Below the pieces are notes generated by a model. The model worked only from the letters and a program-made list of their open reading frames with translations, was not told where the DNA came from and ran no database searches. The position numbers and the translations under genes are program-made. Of a stretch of 64,000 nucleotides of DNA, positions 26,096 to 34,531 are shown piece by piece (positions within the stretch are counted from its first letter, which is position 1; every line of letters starts with the position of its first letter). The stretch lies in the NCBI RefSeq assembly GCF_035987325.1, contig NZ_CP108488.1:9176001-9240000 (forward strand). The letters run 5' to 3'. This DNA comes from Streptomyces sp. NBC_01244 (GTDB lineage: Bacteria; Actinomycetota; Actinomycetes; Streptomycetales; Streptomycetaceae).

Positions 26096-26138
26096 TATCG
26101 ATATGGTCCGCTAGTGTCCGGCATATCGAAAATCGATA
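26096..26138. promoter_or_regulatory. TATCGA palindromes upstream of DUF2975 operon
   Basis: TATCGATA at 26096-26103 and TATCGA-N3-TCGATA at 26124-26138. Both lie immediately upstream of the GTG start at 26150, the second touching the ribosome-binding site. Candidate operators for the Cro-type protein encoded two genes downstream. Confidence 0.6.
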
Positions 26139-26149
26139 GGGGGAACGCG

Positions 26150-26734
26150 GTGAACACGCGATTCACGAAGATCCTGGCCACACTCACCTTTGGGCTGGCG
26201 ATGCTCTGGGGGCTCACCTTCATCGGCACGGCCGTCTCGCACCTGACCGACGACGGGGCGGTCTGCGTACAAACCGGCTTCTGGGCCAACGCCACACTGG
26301 AGGGCGGCCTGCCGGTCGGCGAGGGTGTGGACGCCTCCAGCAGCGCCGCGCGGCTCTGTCAGAACAGCCCCTCCGCGGCGCAGCGCGCCGCCGACCTCGG
26401 GAGCCGACTGCCCTGGACGCTGTTCGCCTCCATCGCTCTGCTGCTCTTCTCCCGACTGCTGGATGCCGTCGTGTCCCAAGGGCCGTTCACCGACAAGGTG
26501 GCGCGACGGCTCACCGTTCTCGGCTGGTTCGTCACGGTGGGCACACCGCTGGCAGGCCTCGTCGTAGGCTGGTCGGAGTCCTGGCTCGTCGACAGCATGG
26601 TGCCCATGGGGGGCTCCGGCCTGTCGGTCTCCGATCCGCAGGTGCTCATCCTCCCCGGCATCGCCGCCGTCATCTTGGGGAAGATCATGCGCGAGGGCGT
26701 GCGTATGCGAGAGGACCTCGAAGGGACCATCTGA
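26150..26734 (+). CDS. DUF2975 membrane protein
   Basis: A 194-aa protein with four transmembrane helices and a large outer loop after helix 1, matching DUF2975 (B. subtilis YoaS-like). Landmarks are TLFASIALLLFSRLLDAV and LILPGIAAVILGKIMREGVRM. GTG 26150 is preferred over an upstream ATG (26066) because AGGGGGAA precedes it. The stop overlaps the next start (TGATG). This pairing with a small HTH protein is widespread in Gram-positives; its role is not established. Confidence 0.85.
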   Translation: MNTRFTKILATLTFGLAMLWGLTFIGTAVSHLTDDGAVCVQTGFWANATLEGGLPVGEGVDASSSAARLCQNSPSAAQRAADLGSRLPWTLFASIALLLFSRLLDAVVSQGPFTDKVARRLTVLGWFVTVGTPLAGLVVGWSESWLVDSMVPMGGSGLSVSDPQVLILPGIAAVILGKIMREGVRMREDLEGTI

Positions 26735-26967
26735 TGCCCGAAGAGGAAATCCACGCGATCCGGATCCACCTCGACCGGGTCCTCGCCGAGCGGGGCATGA
26801 CGCTCACCGAACTGTCCGCGCTAGTGGGCATCACCGTCGTCAACCTGTCCGTGCTCAAGAACGGGCGCGCCAAGGCCATCCGCTTCTCCACCCTGTCCAG
26901 GATCTGCGACGTCCTCCAGTGCCAGCCGGGAGACCTGATCACCCACGACCCCGACGAGCAGGCCTAG
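26734..26967 (+). CDS. Cro/CI-type small transcriptional regulator (YozG-like)
   Basis: A 77-aa protein that is essentially one helix-turn-helix domain of the HTH_26/YozG type (GMTLTELSALVGITVVNLSV, then FSTLSRICDVLQCQPGDLI). Translationally coupled to the DUF2975 gene. It probably represses its own operon through the TATCGA palindromes (inference). Confidence 0.88.
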   Translation: MPEEEIHAIRIHLDRVLAERGMTLTELSALVGITVVNLSVLKNGRAKAIRFSTLSRICDVLQCQPGDLITHDPDEQA

Positions 26968-26969
26968 CC

Positions 26970-27003
26970 TGGCTGCTTCCCGGGAGGTCCCGGGAAGCAG
27001 CCA
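26970..27003 (+). terminator. Terminator of DUF2975 operon
   Basis: A perfect 15-bp stem (26970-26984 with 26989-27003) and a 4-nt loop, three bases after the stop of the HTH gene. Confidence 0.8.
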
Positions 27004-27082
27004 CGCCCGGCGTGGACCCGGCTGACGGAGGCGTTGATGGCGGAGAGTGCCTACCGTCTGCCGCCGGCCCGACGGTTCGGGG

Positions 27083-27514
27083 TCACGTCAGGTGCCGGCC
27101 GAAGAACCGGACCCCGTCCTCCACCTCGAACCACGGGGTGCCGACGTGCCCGCCCGGATTGGCGTGCAGCGTCTTCTCCTTGCTGCCGAAGGAGTCGAAC
27201 AGGTCCAGGGCCCGCTGGCGGGGATTCCCCTCGTCGTCCCACTGCAGCAGCAACAGCAGCGGAGCGGTGACCTGCCGGGCCTCCTCGCGCCGGGCGCGAG
27301 GCACGAAACCCCCGGCGAAGAAACCGGCGGCCGCGATGCGCGGCTCGACCACCGCAAGTCGGATACCGACGGCGGTCCACCCCGAGTACCCGACCGGGCC
27401 GCCGATCTCGGGCAGCGCAAGGAGGGCGTCCAGAGTGGTTCGCGCTCGAGAACGCCATGGTCGAGACGCTGTTCGGAAGTGAAGTGCACGGTCGTGCCTT
27501 TCGGGAGTGCTCAC
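27083..27514 (-). pseudogene. Alpha/beta hydrolase, N-terminally truncated
   Basis: From about residue 27 the frame matches the C-terminal half of a dienelactone-hydrolase-like alpha/beta hydrolase: a strand and nucleophile-elbow region (GGPVGYSGWTAVGIRL), AAAGFFAGGF, an acidic LLLQWDDEG and the His in HANPGGHVG. The first 26 residues are unrelated. The lid and oxyanion half are absent, and the elbow lacks a clean GxSxG. Likely a remnant. The 218 bp between this and the GNAT gene hold no recognisable gene. Confidence 0.6.
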
Positions 27515-27732
27515 AGTGGCGCTCCCGGACGACCTATCGCCCGACCGTGACCCCGGAGGGAAGCACCCATGTCGATACTGCGTTCACGGGTACCACCTCC
27601 TCGTTCTCTCGCACGGCCTCCGGGAGGCTGGCAGCGGTCGACCTGGCCCACCAACGCCTATTTGCAGCGGCATCGCGGCAGGTTCCCCGAGGCCGGACGA
27701 GCCCGGCCGGCGCCCCTTCCTTGTGAACGCCC

Positions 27733-28191
27733 CTACGGCAGCTTGTGGAGGAAGTGATGGTGCCGCCCGATGCCCGGGACGGTGTACTGGTCGCCCACGG
27801 GTGTGAAGCCGTGGTGTTCGTAGAAGCCGGCGGCGGCGAGCCGGCCGCTGCACCAGACGAGCCGGCCGCCGTGTGCGGCGCACGCGTCGAGGCCCGCGCG
27901 CAGTACGGCCTTGCCGAAGCCCTGCCCGCGTACGGACGGGTCGCTGGCGAGCTTGCGCAGCCTCCACACTCCCTCGGTCGCGAAGGGGGCCAGGGCAGGG
28001 GTGTCGGGCAGGGGCTCGCTGCTGAAGGTGGCGCAGGCTCCGAGCTCGCCGCTGTCGGCACGGGCCGCGAGATGGAAGGTGTCCGGGAGCAGGTCGACCT
28101 CGGTGAGCGCGCTCGCGCGGGGCTGCCCCGGCCGTAGGACCCGCCGGCGAAGGTCCAGGATCTCTTCGACCGGGACGAAGGTGACGAACAC
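27733..28191 (-). CDS. GNAT-family N-acetyltransferase
   Basis: A 152-aa acetyl-CoA-dependent acetyltransferase. Motif A is the acetyl-CoA pyrophosphate loop VRGQGFGKAVLRAGL, preceded by WRLRKLASDP, and motif B is AAAGFYEHHGFTPVG. GTG 28191 with GAGGGA upstream is preferred. The open frame continues another 140 codons upstream into an unrelated fragment, so a longer annotated protein would be an artefactual fusion. The substrate is unknown. Confidence 0.8.
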   Translation of the reverse strand: MFVTFVPVEEILDLRRRVLRPGQPRASALTEVDLLPDTFHLAARADSGELGACATFSSEPLPDTPALAPFATEGVWRLRKLASDPSVRGQGFGKAVLRAGLDACAAHGGRLVWCSGRLAAAGFYEHHGFTPVGDQYTVPGIGRHHHFLHKLP

Positions 28192-28371
28192 GCTGTTCCC
28201 TCTCGTGACATGGCTGCGGAGCTCCAGCCCACCGCCGGGCTGGGGCGATATCCCACGACCTTTGCCGGGAAGGCGGCCGGGAGACCGCCGACGCGCCGGA
28301 CCCGGCGTGCGCGGACACTGAGCGGCCGCATCACCGCTTGCGCGCCCTCCATGAGAAGGGCCGGGGCGAGA

Positions 28372-28746
28372 GTCCGTGGCCTTGTGGGCGGTGTTTCCCG
28401 CGCGGGCGTTCTGGGCCATCCGCCGCATGACCTGTGAGAGTGCGCTGGAGGCATTGGCAACACGCGCCGCGACCTCTGCGAGCGGTGCCGGCCCTTCGAG
28501 GATGACGACTTCGCCGGCGCGGTGGACCTCGCGGGCCAGGGTGACGAAGCGGCCCGTCTTCTCGTCGAGGTCGGAAAGGTCGGGCTGGTCGGAACGCAGC
28601 GCGTCGAGGACGGCGTCCATGGCGAGGTCGCGGTCGTGGAGAGCGCCGAGGTAACCGGCGTACGCGTCGCGGCGATTCTGGCGCTTCCACTGGGCGTGCT
28701 GAGACCAAGCCTGAGCACGGCCGTTGACGATCGCGGCCCCGACGCC
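28372..28746 (-). pseudogene. Remnant of an unknown membrane-anchored protein
   Basis: The coherent frame reads AIVNGRAQAWSQHAQWKRQN, then DAYAGYLGALHDRDLAMDAV and a helical stretch ending SQVMRRMAQNARAGN. This looks like the cytoplasmic helical part of a Streptomyces protein whose N-terminal membrane helix is missing. Downstream it runs in frame into nonsense and then the GNAT gene. No start codon with a ribosome-binding site. Confidence 0.45.
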
Positions 28747-28817
28747 CCGCGCCGCCGGTGTCCGCGTTTCGGGCCCTGGTGTGAGCGGAGTGTCGCCCGG
28801 GCAGGTAGTTTGCTCGG

Positions 28818-29258
28818 GTGAGTCTCCTTGATGATGTGGCAGAGCGTGACGGCTGGCAGTGCTGGGTCTGTGACGAACCGGTCGACCCCGACGAGTCGGT
28901 GAACGACCCTCGGGGGCCCAGTGTCGACAGCCGGACCGCCGACCGGAAGGCCAAGGTCACCGAGCGGCTCGCGCACCGCGGGTGCAACACCCGCAAGGGC
29001 GCGGTCAAGGTGGTCATCGCCTGGCCGGAGCGCCTGTACGTGGTCGAGCCCGCGCCGCTGATCACCGTTGCGGAGCGGCTGGAGCGCAAGGGCGGCCGCG
29101 AGATGGTGGGCCGCTGCCCGACCAAGAAGGACGCCCAGGAGACGGCCGACTGGCTGGTGGACCGTTTCTCCCGGCTCGTGCCGGGCCTCCCGGTGACCGC
29201 CGACATCCAGGCCGGTGGCGGCCAGTTCCTCGTCATCCTGTCCACCGGCCGCCGCTGA
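28818..29258 (+). CDS. HNH-like zinc protein
   Basis: A 146-aa protein starting at GTG 28818, with a TAGTTT box six bases upstream and no ribosome-binding site (leaderless). CWVCDEP and HRGCNTRKG give the CxxC...HxxCN frame of HNH nucleases. The central Asp-His pair normally between them is replaced by PSVDSRTADRKAK. The zinc fold is likely kept while nuclease activity is doubtful. The C-terminal half (GREMVGRCPTKKDAQETADW to ILSTGRR) is a separate small domain. Confidence 0.7.
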   Translation: MSLLDDVAERDGWQCWVCDEPVDPDESVNDPRGPSVDSRTADRKAKVTERLAHRGCNTRKGAVKVVIAWPERLYVVEPAPLITVAERLERKGGREMVGRCPTKKDAQETADWLVDRFSRLVPGLPVTADIQAGGGQFLVILSTGRR

Positions 29259-29398
29259 CCGGCGACCACCCGGCGCACACTGGCGTCGAGGTGGTCGCTT
29301 GGCGAAGAGGCCGGCGGCGGAGTCCAGAGCCCTGGTGGGACCGTGCTCCGCAACCGCGGGAGGGTCGACGGACGTCCCCTGGTGCGGGGGTGGTGCGG

Positions 29399-29989
29399 AT
29401 GGAGGAGACAGGCCTGCGGGTGCCGCGCGTCGCGGTGGCCTTGCCCGCGTTCGCCGCGGTTCTCGTGTACGGCTGGGCGCATTGGGCGCTCACGGCACCC
29501 CATGGACCGTCCATGACGGTCACGGTGTCGGTCGGCGCGCTGCTCATCGCCGCCCTCGCGGGGGCCTACTTCCTGCTCGTCGACGGCAACGGCGCCTTCT
29601 TCGGAGCCATCGCCCTGGCTCTGGGGCTGTTGCTGACCTCGACCGCCGTTGATCAGGCGACGGCGCGCGCCGAGACGGCCACCTGCACCGTGGCCGAAGT
29701 GCGCACCAAGGTGCAGGATTCGTTCGGGGAAGGCGGTCCCGGGCCGAAGACCGTCTACCAGCACGTACTGCGCTGCCCCGGCGGCTACCCCTCGGAACTG
29801 AAGGACGACCGAGCCGCCGCCCCCGTCGGCGGTGAGGTCAAGGTCGCCTACGACCCCGAACGCCGGGTCTCCCCGGCGCTGGAGGGCGAGAGCTCGCTGT
29901 GGAGCGCCGTCCTGCTCGCCGTGTTCCTCCTCGCCGCCGCCACCTTGCTGGCCACGTCCGGTCCCGCCCGCGAGGAGCGGCGTACCTGA
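29399..29989 (+). CDS. Membrane protein of unknown function
   Basis: A 196-aa protein with three hydrophobic helices in the first 85 residues. An outer domain with a Cys pair (ATCTVAEVRTK and HVLRCPGGYP) follows, then a final helix (WSAVLLAVFLLAAATLLA). The layout resembles DUF3592-type proteins. GTG 29393 in a G-rich context is an alternative start. No linked genes point to a function. Confidence 0.65.
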   Translation: MEETGLRVPRVAVALPAFAAVLVYGWAHWALTAPHGPSMTVTVSVGALLIAALAGAYFLLVDGNGAFFGAIALALGLLLTSTAVDQATARAETATCTVAEVRTKVQDSFGEGGPGPKTVYQHVLRCPGGYPSELKDDRAAAPVGGEVKVAYDPERRVSPALEGESSLWSAVLLAVFLLAAATLLATSGPAREERRT

Positions 29990-30156
29990 ACCCCGCCGGG
30001 CAGGACAGGCCCTGCACTGACCGTGGCGACTTCGGAGGGCGTGGTCACGGGGGCTCCCACGAGGGGAGCCGGATGGCGGGGAAGAGGGGGAGGTGTGCGT
30101 AAGGTCGGCACGGCCGCCGGCGCGATGGCCGTGGTGGTGACCTGTTGGAGGAACAC

Positions 30157-30990
30157 GTGGGAAATGCCGAGCCCCAGCGGCGGTCGCACTCTGGTGCCGG
30201 AGGTCCTGGCGCAGCGGGAGTGGACGGTCTGCGTGAGCGGGGGTTTGCCCGCTACGGTGCCGAGCAGCTCGGCATCGTCCCGGACGGCTCCGCGGCGAGG
30301 GACTTGGCCCGGCTCCGGGAGGGCTTCGCTGTTCTGCCGCCCGATCCGTACGCTCCGGGAACGAACCGGTTCCGCCGCTACTCCCACGCCGTGTACCTGC
30401 CGTGGAAGGACGAACTGTCCTGGATTCCCGGAACCCCCGACCCCGTCCACGGTACGGTCACCAATTTCTCCCAGGGCGAAGACGACCCTGAGCACCCGCG
30501 AAAGCTCCGCGTGCTCCCCGACATCCCCGAGGCGCTGCGCGACAACGCCCTGCTGCTGCGGCTCCTGCGCTGGGACATCGCGCAGGTCCTGTCCCTGCGG
30601 GACCTGAGGAGACGGCCGCTGTGGGCTGGGGTCCACCTGATCAGGCTCGGCGTCGACAGCCCAGGTCAGGAGGCCGTCTCTACCCCCGACTGCCTGCACC
30701 AGGACGGAGGTTCGGCCAGCACGTTCACGTTTGCCCACCTGATCAGCCGTACCAACGTCACAGGCGGGCAGAATGTCATCGCCACGCCGGGCAGTGCGGG
30801 CCTGCGGCCCGAGGACCCGTGGGCGGACGTCCACAGCAGTTTCACCCTCACCGATCCCCTGGACGGCTATGCCGTCCACGACCACAGGGTCAGCCACTAC
30901 GTCGGCCCGGTTCGCGCGGGCTCCGAGCCGGGGCCGGGGGAGCGCTCCATCCTCATCGTCGGCCTCGCCCCGTACGTCCCCCAGCTGTGA
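30157..30990 (+). CDS. 2-oxoglutarate/Fe(II) dioxygenase family protein
   Basis: A 277-aa enzyme of the 2OG-Fe dioxygenase family (PF10014-like, including bacterial amino-acid hydroxylases such as isoleucine dioxygenase). The iron triad is visible as His and Asp in CLHQDGGSAS and His in VHDHRVSHYVG; LISRTNVTGGQN and FTLTDPLDGY are family landmarks. GTG 30157 is preferred because GGAGGA lies five bases upstream. Substrate is probably a free amino acid (inference). Confidence 0.85.
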   Translation: MGNAEPQRRSHSGAGGPGAAGVDGLRERGFARYGAEQLGIVPDGSAARDLARLREGFAVLPPDPYAPGTNRFRRYSHAVYLPWKDELSWIPGTPDPVHGTVTNFSQGEDDPEHPRKLRVLPDIPEALRDNALLLRLLRWDIAQVLSLRDLRRRPLWAGVHLIRLGVDSPGQEAVSTPDCLHQDGGSASTFTFAHLISRTNVTGGQNVIATPGSAGLRPEDPWADVHSSFTLTDPLDGYAVHDHRVSHYVGPVRAGSEPGPGERSILIVGLAPYVPQL

Positions 30991-31057
30991 CACCGGGACA
31001 GAGGGCTGCCGAAGAACCGCGCCACCAACGCCCCGTAGGAGACCCCATTCGCCATCG

Positions 31058-32194
31058 TCAGCCGCGGGTCCAGCGGAAGTCGACCTCCGGGTAGCGCGGG
31101 GACGGGCTGTTGAGCAGGGGGGCCGGCCGGCCCTTCAGGAACTGGTCGAGGCACAGGCGGGTGTAGGTCCGGATCAGCTCCGTCGAGCGGGCAGGATCCA
31201 GGGTCCCGAGCAGTTCGGCGTAGAGGTCGGCCGGCCAGGACTCCGCCAGTCCGCCGGGAACGGCGAAGTGCGGCAGATCGGTGTAGGTGAGGTGCCCCGT
31301 GTCGCGCGCCCGCAGCTGGCGGCCCCATCCGCGCTGGTGCTCGCGCCAGCGCCCCCAGGTTTCGTGGTCCTCCAGCGCGGTGAGCAGCAGGTACGGTCGA
31401 TCCAGCCCGAGGTCGGCCACCGGCGAGCCGAACAGGGCGCCGTCGAGATTCACCCCGACGGCGAAGCGGTCGTCCACCCGGAGGAGTTCGGCGGCGGCGG
31501 CTCCGCCCATGGAATGCCCGACGACGCCGATCCGGCCGGGGTCCGCGCAGGGAGACCGCCGCCGACGGGTCAAGGTCGTGGCGACGAACCGCAGGTCACC
31601 GACGCGCGTCTCTATCTCGAGGCGTTCCTGGCGGTCCCAGTCGTCCGACTCCTCGGGCAGCACGCTGTGGACGGCCCGACCGTCGGGAAACTCCACCACC
31701 GCCGCGTCGTAGGTGTGGTCGATGCCCGCGACCAGGTACCCGTACGATGCGAGCTCTTCGGCCAGCGCGGTGCAATTGCTGCGGCCGCCCTTGCGCCCGT
31801 GCCCGAGCAGCACCAGCGGCAGCGGGCCCGGCACGGCCGGCGCGCCGGTCCGGGCGTGCGGACGTACGGCCCCCAGGGTGCCTGCCTTGAGGGGCAGACC
31901 CGCCTCGAGGGCGGAGGCGACCCGGCTCGTGGTGTACGGGGCCCGGCGGCAGCCGGCGGTGGTGAGCGCGGGGTACCAGAGCTGCACCATGAGTTCGCGC
32001 GCCCTGCGGTCCGGCGCGAGGGGGTCGTCACGATCGTGGTCGACCAGGTGTAGGTCGATGGTGCCCACCGGCCGCCGGGAGGTGGGAGCGGGGAGATCGA
32101 TGACCTGCCCGGCGGCCCGCGCGGGCACGGAGGGCAGGGTGACCGCCCCCGCGCTCAATCCGGCGAGAACCAGGAGGGACCGGCGCGAGACCAT
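31058..32194 (-). CDS. Secreted alpha/beta hydrolase (PAF-acetylhydrolase-like)
   Basis: A 378-aa hydrolase with a Tat-like signal peptide (SRRSLLVLAGLSAGAVTLPS). The nucleophile elbow is VVGHSMGGAAA, the oxyanion strand LVLLGHGRKGGRSN, an acid follows in LLLTALEDHE, and the His is in DTGHLTYTDLPH. Matches the platelet-activating-factor acetylhydrolase/PET-hydrolase-like branch. ATG 32194 with GGAG upstream is chosen over an upstream in-frame ATG. Ester or lipid hydrolysis outside the cell is inferred. Confidence 0.88.
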   Translation of the reverse strand: MVSRRSLLVLAGLSAGAVTLPSVPARAAGQVIDLPAPTSRRPVGTIDLHLVDHDRDDPLAPDRRARELMVQLWYPALTTAGCRRAPYTTSRVASALEAGLPLKAGTLGAVRPHARTGAPAVPGPLPLVLLGHGRKGGRSNCTALAEELASYGYLVAGIDHTYDAAVVEFPDGRAVHSVLPEESDDWDRQERLEIETRVGDLRFVATTLTRRRRSPCADPGRIGVVGHSMGGAAAAELLRVDDRFAVGVNLDGALFGSPVADLGLDRPYLLLTALEDHETWGRWREHQRGWGRQLRARDTGHLTYTDLPHFAVPGGLAESWPADLYAELLGTLDPARSTELIRTYTRLCLDQFLKGRPAPLLNSPSPRYPEVDFRWTRG

Positions 32195-32285
32195 CAACCA
32201 CTCCAAGACGACTACGTGCAGCGGGACGTGACGAGTGCTCACCCTAGAAGGTCTGGACCAATCTGCCTAGATGTGGGGGCGCCGG

Positions 32286-33257
32286 TTACGCGTGGTCGAG
32301 GTGGGTGCGCTGGGCCGGGGTCAGATCCAGCTCGACGGCGTCCATGGCCTCGTCGAGCTGGGCGACGGTCGAGGCGCCGACGACGGGCAGGACGGGGAGG
32401 TCGCCACCGAGCAGCCAGGCGAGGACGACCTGGTTGGCGGTCGCGCCGGTCTCGGCCGCCACGTCCCGCAGCGCGGCCAACTGGGCCGCTGCGCCCGGAT
32501 GGTCGAAGGTGCTCGGGAGCGGCTTGGCGGGGTCCGTGTACGCGCCGGCCAGCAGCGAGGTGTAGGCGAGCAGCGTGACGCCGGGTTCGCTGCGCACGTA
32601 GTCGAGCAGTTCCGGCGTCGCGTGCTCGCAGGAACCGAAGGTCGCGCCGGGCCGGGGCCGGAGGTAGGTGTACTGCTGCTGTACGCAGCCGTATCCGGCC
32701 ACCCCCTGCTCGCGGGCCAGCGCACGGGCCCGGTCGATGCGCCAGGTGACCTGGTTGCTGACGCCCAGGACATCGACGGTGCCGTCGGCGACGAGTCCGC
32801 CGAACGCCGTGACCGTCTCGGCCAGCGCCGGCCGGCGGTCCTCCATGTGCGCGTACAGGACGTCGAGCCGGTCGGTGCCGAGCCGCTTGAGGCTGCCTTG
32901 GACGCCGGCCTGGACGGCTGCCGCCGACAGGCCCTCCGCGGTGCCCGGCCACTCACCGGGGCCGGTCGGCCGGGCGCCGACCTTGCTGGCCAGTACGACC
33001 TCGTCCCGGTTGCCACGTGCGGCGAGCCAGCGTCCGATCACCAGCTCGCTCTCGTCGCCGTTCGCGCCGTCGAGCCAGAAGGAGTAGCAGTTGGCGGTGT
33101 CGATGAAGGTGCCGCCGCGTTCGGTGAACCGGTCCAGCAGGTCGATGGCGCGCTGCTCGTCGACGCGGGTGCCGAACGGCAGGGTGCCAAGGCAGAGCGC
33201 GCTCACCGTGGGGCCGGGGGTGCCGTCCGTGCGCAGGCCAAGGGTACGAAAACGCAT
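32286..33257 (-). CDS. Aldo/keto reductase (MerR-controlled)
   Basis: A 323-aa AKR barrel oxidoreductase: FIDTANCYSFW (Asp, Tyr), LASKVGARP (Lys), LYAHMED (His) and PVVGASTVAQLDEA at the NADP end. ATG 33257 has GAGGAAC upstream. Its promoter has TTGACC and an overlong 19-bp spacer filled by a perfect palindrome, the classical layout for MerR activation, and the divergent gene is a MerR regulator. It probably detoxifies a carbonyl or electrophile (inference). Confidence 0.9.
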   Translation of the reverse strand: MRFRTLGLRTDGTPGPTVSALCLGTLPFGTRVDEQRAIDLLDRFTERGGTFIDTANCYSFWLDGANGDESELVIGRWLAARGNRDEVVLASKVGARPTGPGEWPGTAEGLSAAAVQAGVQGSLKRLGTDRLDVLYAHMEDRRPALAETVTAFGGLVADGTVDVLGVSNQVTWRIDRARALAREQGVAGYGCVQQQYTYLRPRPGATFGSCEHATPELLDYVRSEPGVTLLAYTSLLAGAYTDPAKPLPSTFDHPGAAAQLAALRDVAAETGATANQVVLAWLLGGDLPVLPVVGASTVAQLDEAMDAVELDLTPAQRTHLDHA

Positions 33258-33335
33258 GGGAGTTCCTCTGCGGAAGGGGGGGTGGGTGCCGGGCCGTCGG
33301 CGTGGGATGCCGGGAGCCGCTGAAGGAACGGTGCC

Positions 33336-33355
33336 ACCTGGAGCGCGGTCCAGGT
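33336..33355 (-). promoter_or_regulatory. MerR-type operator in a stretched promoter
   Basis: ACCTGGA-N6-TCCAGGT, perfect 7-bp arms. On the minus strand it starts inside a TTGACC -35 box (33353-33358); a 19-bp spacer leads to a weak -10 (CACCGT). The spacer length is diagnostic of MerR-family activation. Confidence 0.8.
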
Positions 33356-33399
33356 CAAACCGCTCGGCGGCTCGTTGCAGCCGATGGCATGATCCCCGC

Positions 33400-33777
33400 A
33401 TGAGCGCACCCACGACCGAGTACCTGACCCCGGCCGAGACGGTGGAACGGTCAGGCTTCAGCCTGGACACCCTGCGGTATTACGAACGCATCGGCCTGCT
33501 GGGCACCGTCCACCGCTCGCACACCGGCCACCGCCGCTTCACCCAGCACGACCTTCAGTGGCTGGCCGTGCTGCGCAGCCTGCGTGACACCGGTATGCCG
33601 ATCGCCGAGATGCGGCGGTTCGCCGCTCTCGTCCGCGACGGTGACGGGACCTTCGCCGAGCGCCTGGCCTTGCTGGAACAGCACGACGCGCAGGTGGAGG
33701 ACCGCATCGTCCACCTGCGGGGGCAGCAGGCTCACGTCCGCGAGAAGATCGCCTTCTACCGCCGGGCATTGAACTGA
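33400..33777 (+). CDS. MerR family transcriptional regulator
   Basis: A 125-aa regulator. The winged HTH reads YLTPAETVERSGFSLDTLRYYERIGLL, with HTGHRRFTQHDLQWL next and an antiparallel coiled coil (about residues 80-120). It lacks the Cys residues of metal- or redox-sensing MerR proteins, so it probably senses an organic ligand through the coil. ATG 33400 follows CATGAT by six bases, suggesting leaderless expression. It controls the divergent aldo/keto reductase. Confidence 0.92.
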   Translation: MSAPTTEYLTPAETVERSGFSLDTLRYYERIGLLGTVHRSHTGHRRFTQHDLQWLAVLRSLRDTGMPIAEMRRFAALVRDGDGTFAERLALLEQHDAQVEDRIVHLRGQQAHVREKIAFYRRALN

Positions 33778-33832
33778 ATCATCCTCGTCAGGTCGCGTAC
33801 TGCGGCGAAGGCGAGGGTGCAGAAGAACGGGA

Positions 33833-34513
33833 TCAGGCCGACTGGTGTTCGGCGCAGTCCACGCGCAGTTCCGGGTCGCCGATCGGTGCGTCCAGCAGGG
33901 CGCAGTGGTGCGGGCGCCGCGCATCGTCGTGCTCGTCGCGCCCGAAGAAGCGGCAGGTCGTGCAGGTCCGGGCGACGGACAGGACCCCGGTGTCGGCGAG
34001 GTGGCCGACCAGGTCCAGGATCAGGCGCAGTGCGCGGCCCTTGTCCTCGGTCGGCAGGGTCGCCAGATGGGTGGTGACGGGGTCCGGCCAGTGGGCGAGA
34101 GCGTCGGCAGCGGCGAGGCCTGCCTCGGTCGGTGCCATCACATGGCCGCGCTTGTCGCCCGCGATGGGCTGCTTTTCGACGAAGCCCTTGCGGCGCAGGG
34201 CCGCCAACGCCTCGCTGATGGTGGCGGCGGACAGGTCGAACTCGGCCGCGAGCGTGCCGACCCGGCGCCGCTCGGGAGGCTCGACCCCCAGACGTAGCAG
34301 GAGTTGGACCTGGATGGGGCTGAGCCCGTGAGCGGTGGCCTGGGTCCAGATCAGCGTACGGAGGGCGTGGCCCGCGCGTTCGAGTGCCGAGGCGAGGCGC
34401 CGGTCCAGGCCGGACGGGTCTTCGGGGTCCCCCGGCAGCTCCTGCGCTGCCAGGTCGAGCGGCAGTCGCGGCGACGCCGGGGGGTGGGTGTCGGTGGGGT
34501 CGGCGGTCGGCAC
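33833..34513 (-). CDS. MarR-type regulator with four-Cys C-terminal tail
   Basis: A 226-aa protein: an N-terminal disordered segment, a MarR winged HTH (GLSPIQVQLLLRLG, then VGTLAAEFDLSAATISEALA and a basic wing with KQPIAGDKRGHV), and an unusual tail with Cys184, Cys187, Cys204 and Cys220 (CTTCRFFGRD, HHCALLD, VDCAEH). The tail looks like a zinc or iron-sulfur site and would make it a redox- or metal-responsive MarR. Divergent from an AhpD-like gene, with repeated operator-like sites between. Confidence 0.85.
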   Translation of the reverse strand: MPTADPTDTHPPASPRLPLDLAAQELPGDPEDPSGLDRRLASALERAGHALRTLIWTQATAHGLSPIQVQLLLRLGVEPPERRRVGTLAAEFDLSAATISEALAALRRKGFVEKQPIAGDKRGHVMAPTEAGLAAADALAHWPDPVTTHLATLPTEDKGRALRLILDLVGHLADTGVLSVARTCTTCRFFGRDEHDDARRPHHCALLDAPIGDPELRVDCAEHQSA

Positions 34514-34531
34514 GGGATGGAGCCTCCTGAC

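Noticed and set aside
26066..26149. Upstream ATG start for the DUF2975 protein
   Set aside because: The extra residues are unlike the family and no ribosome-binding site precedes that ATG, while GTG 26150 has AGGGGGAA.
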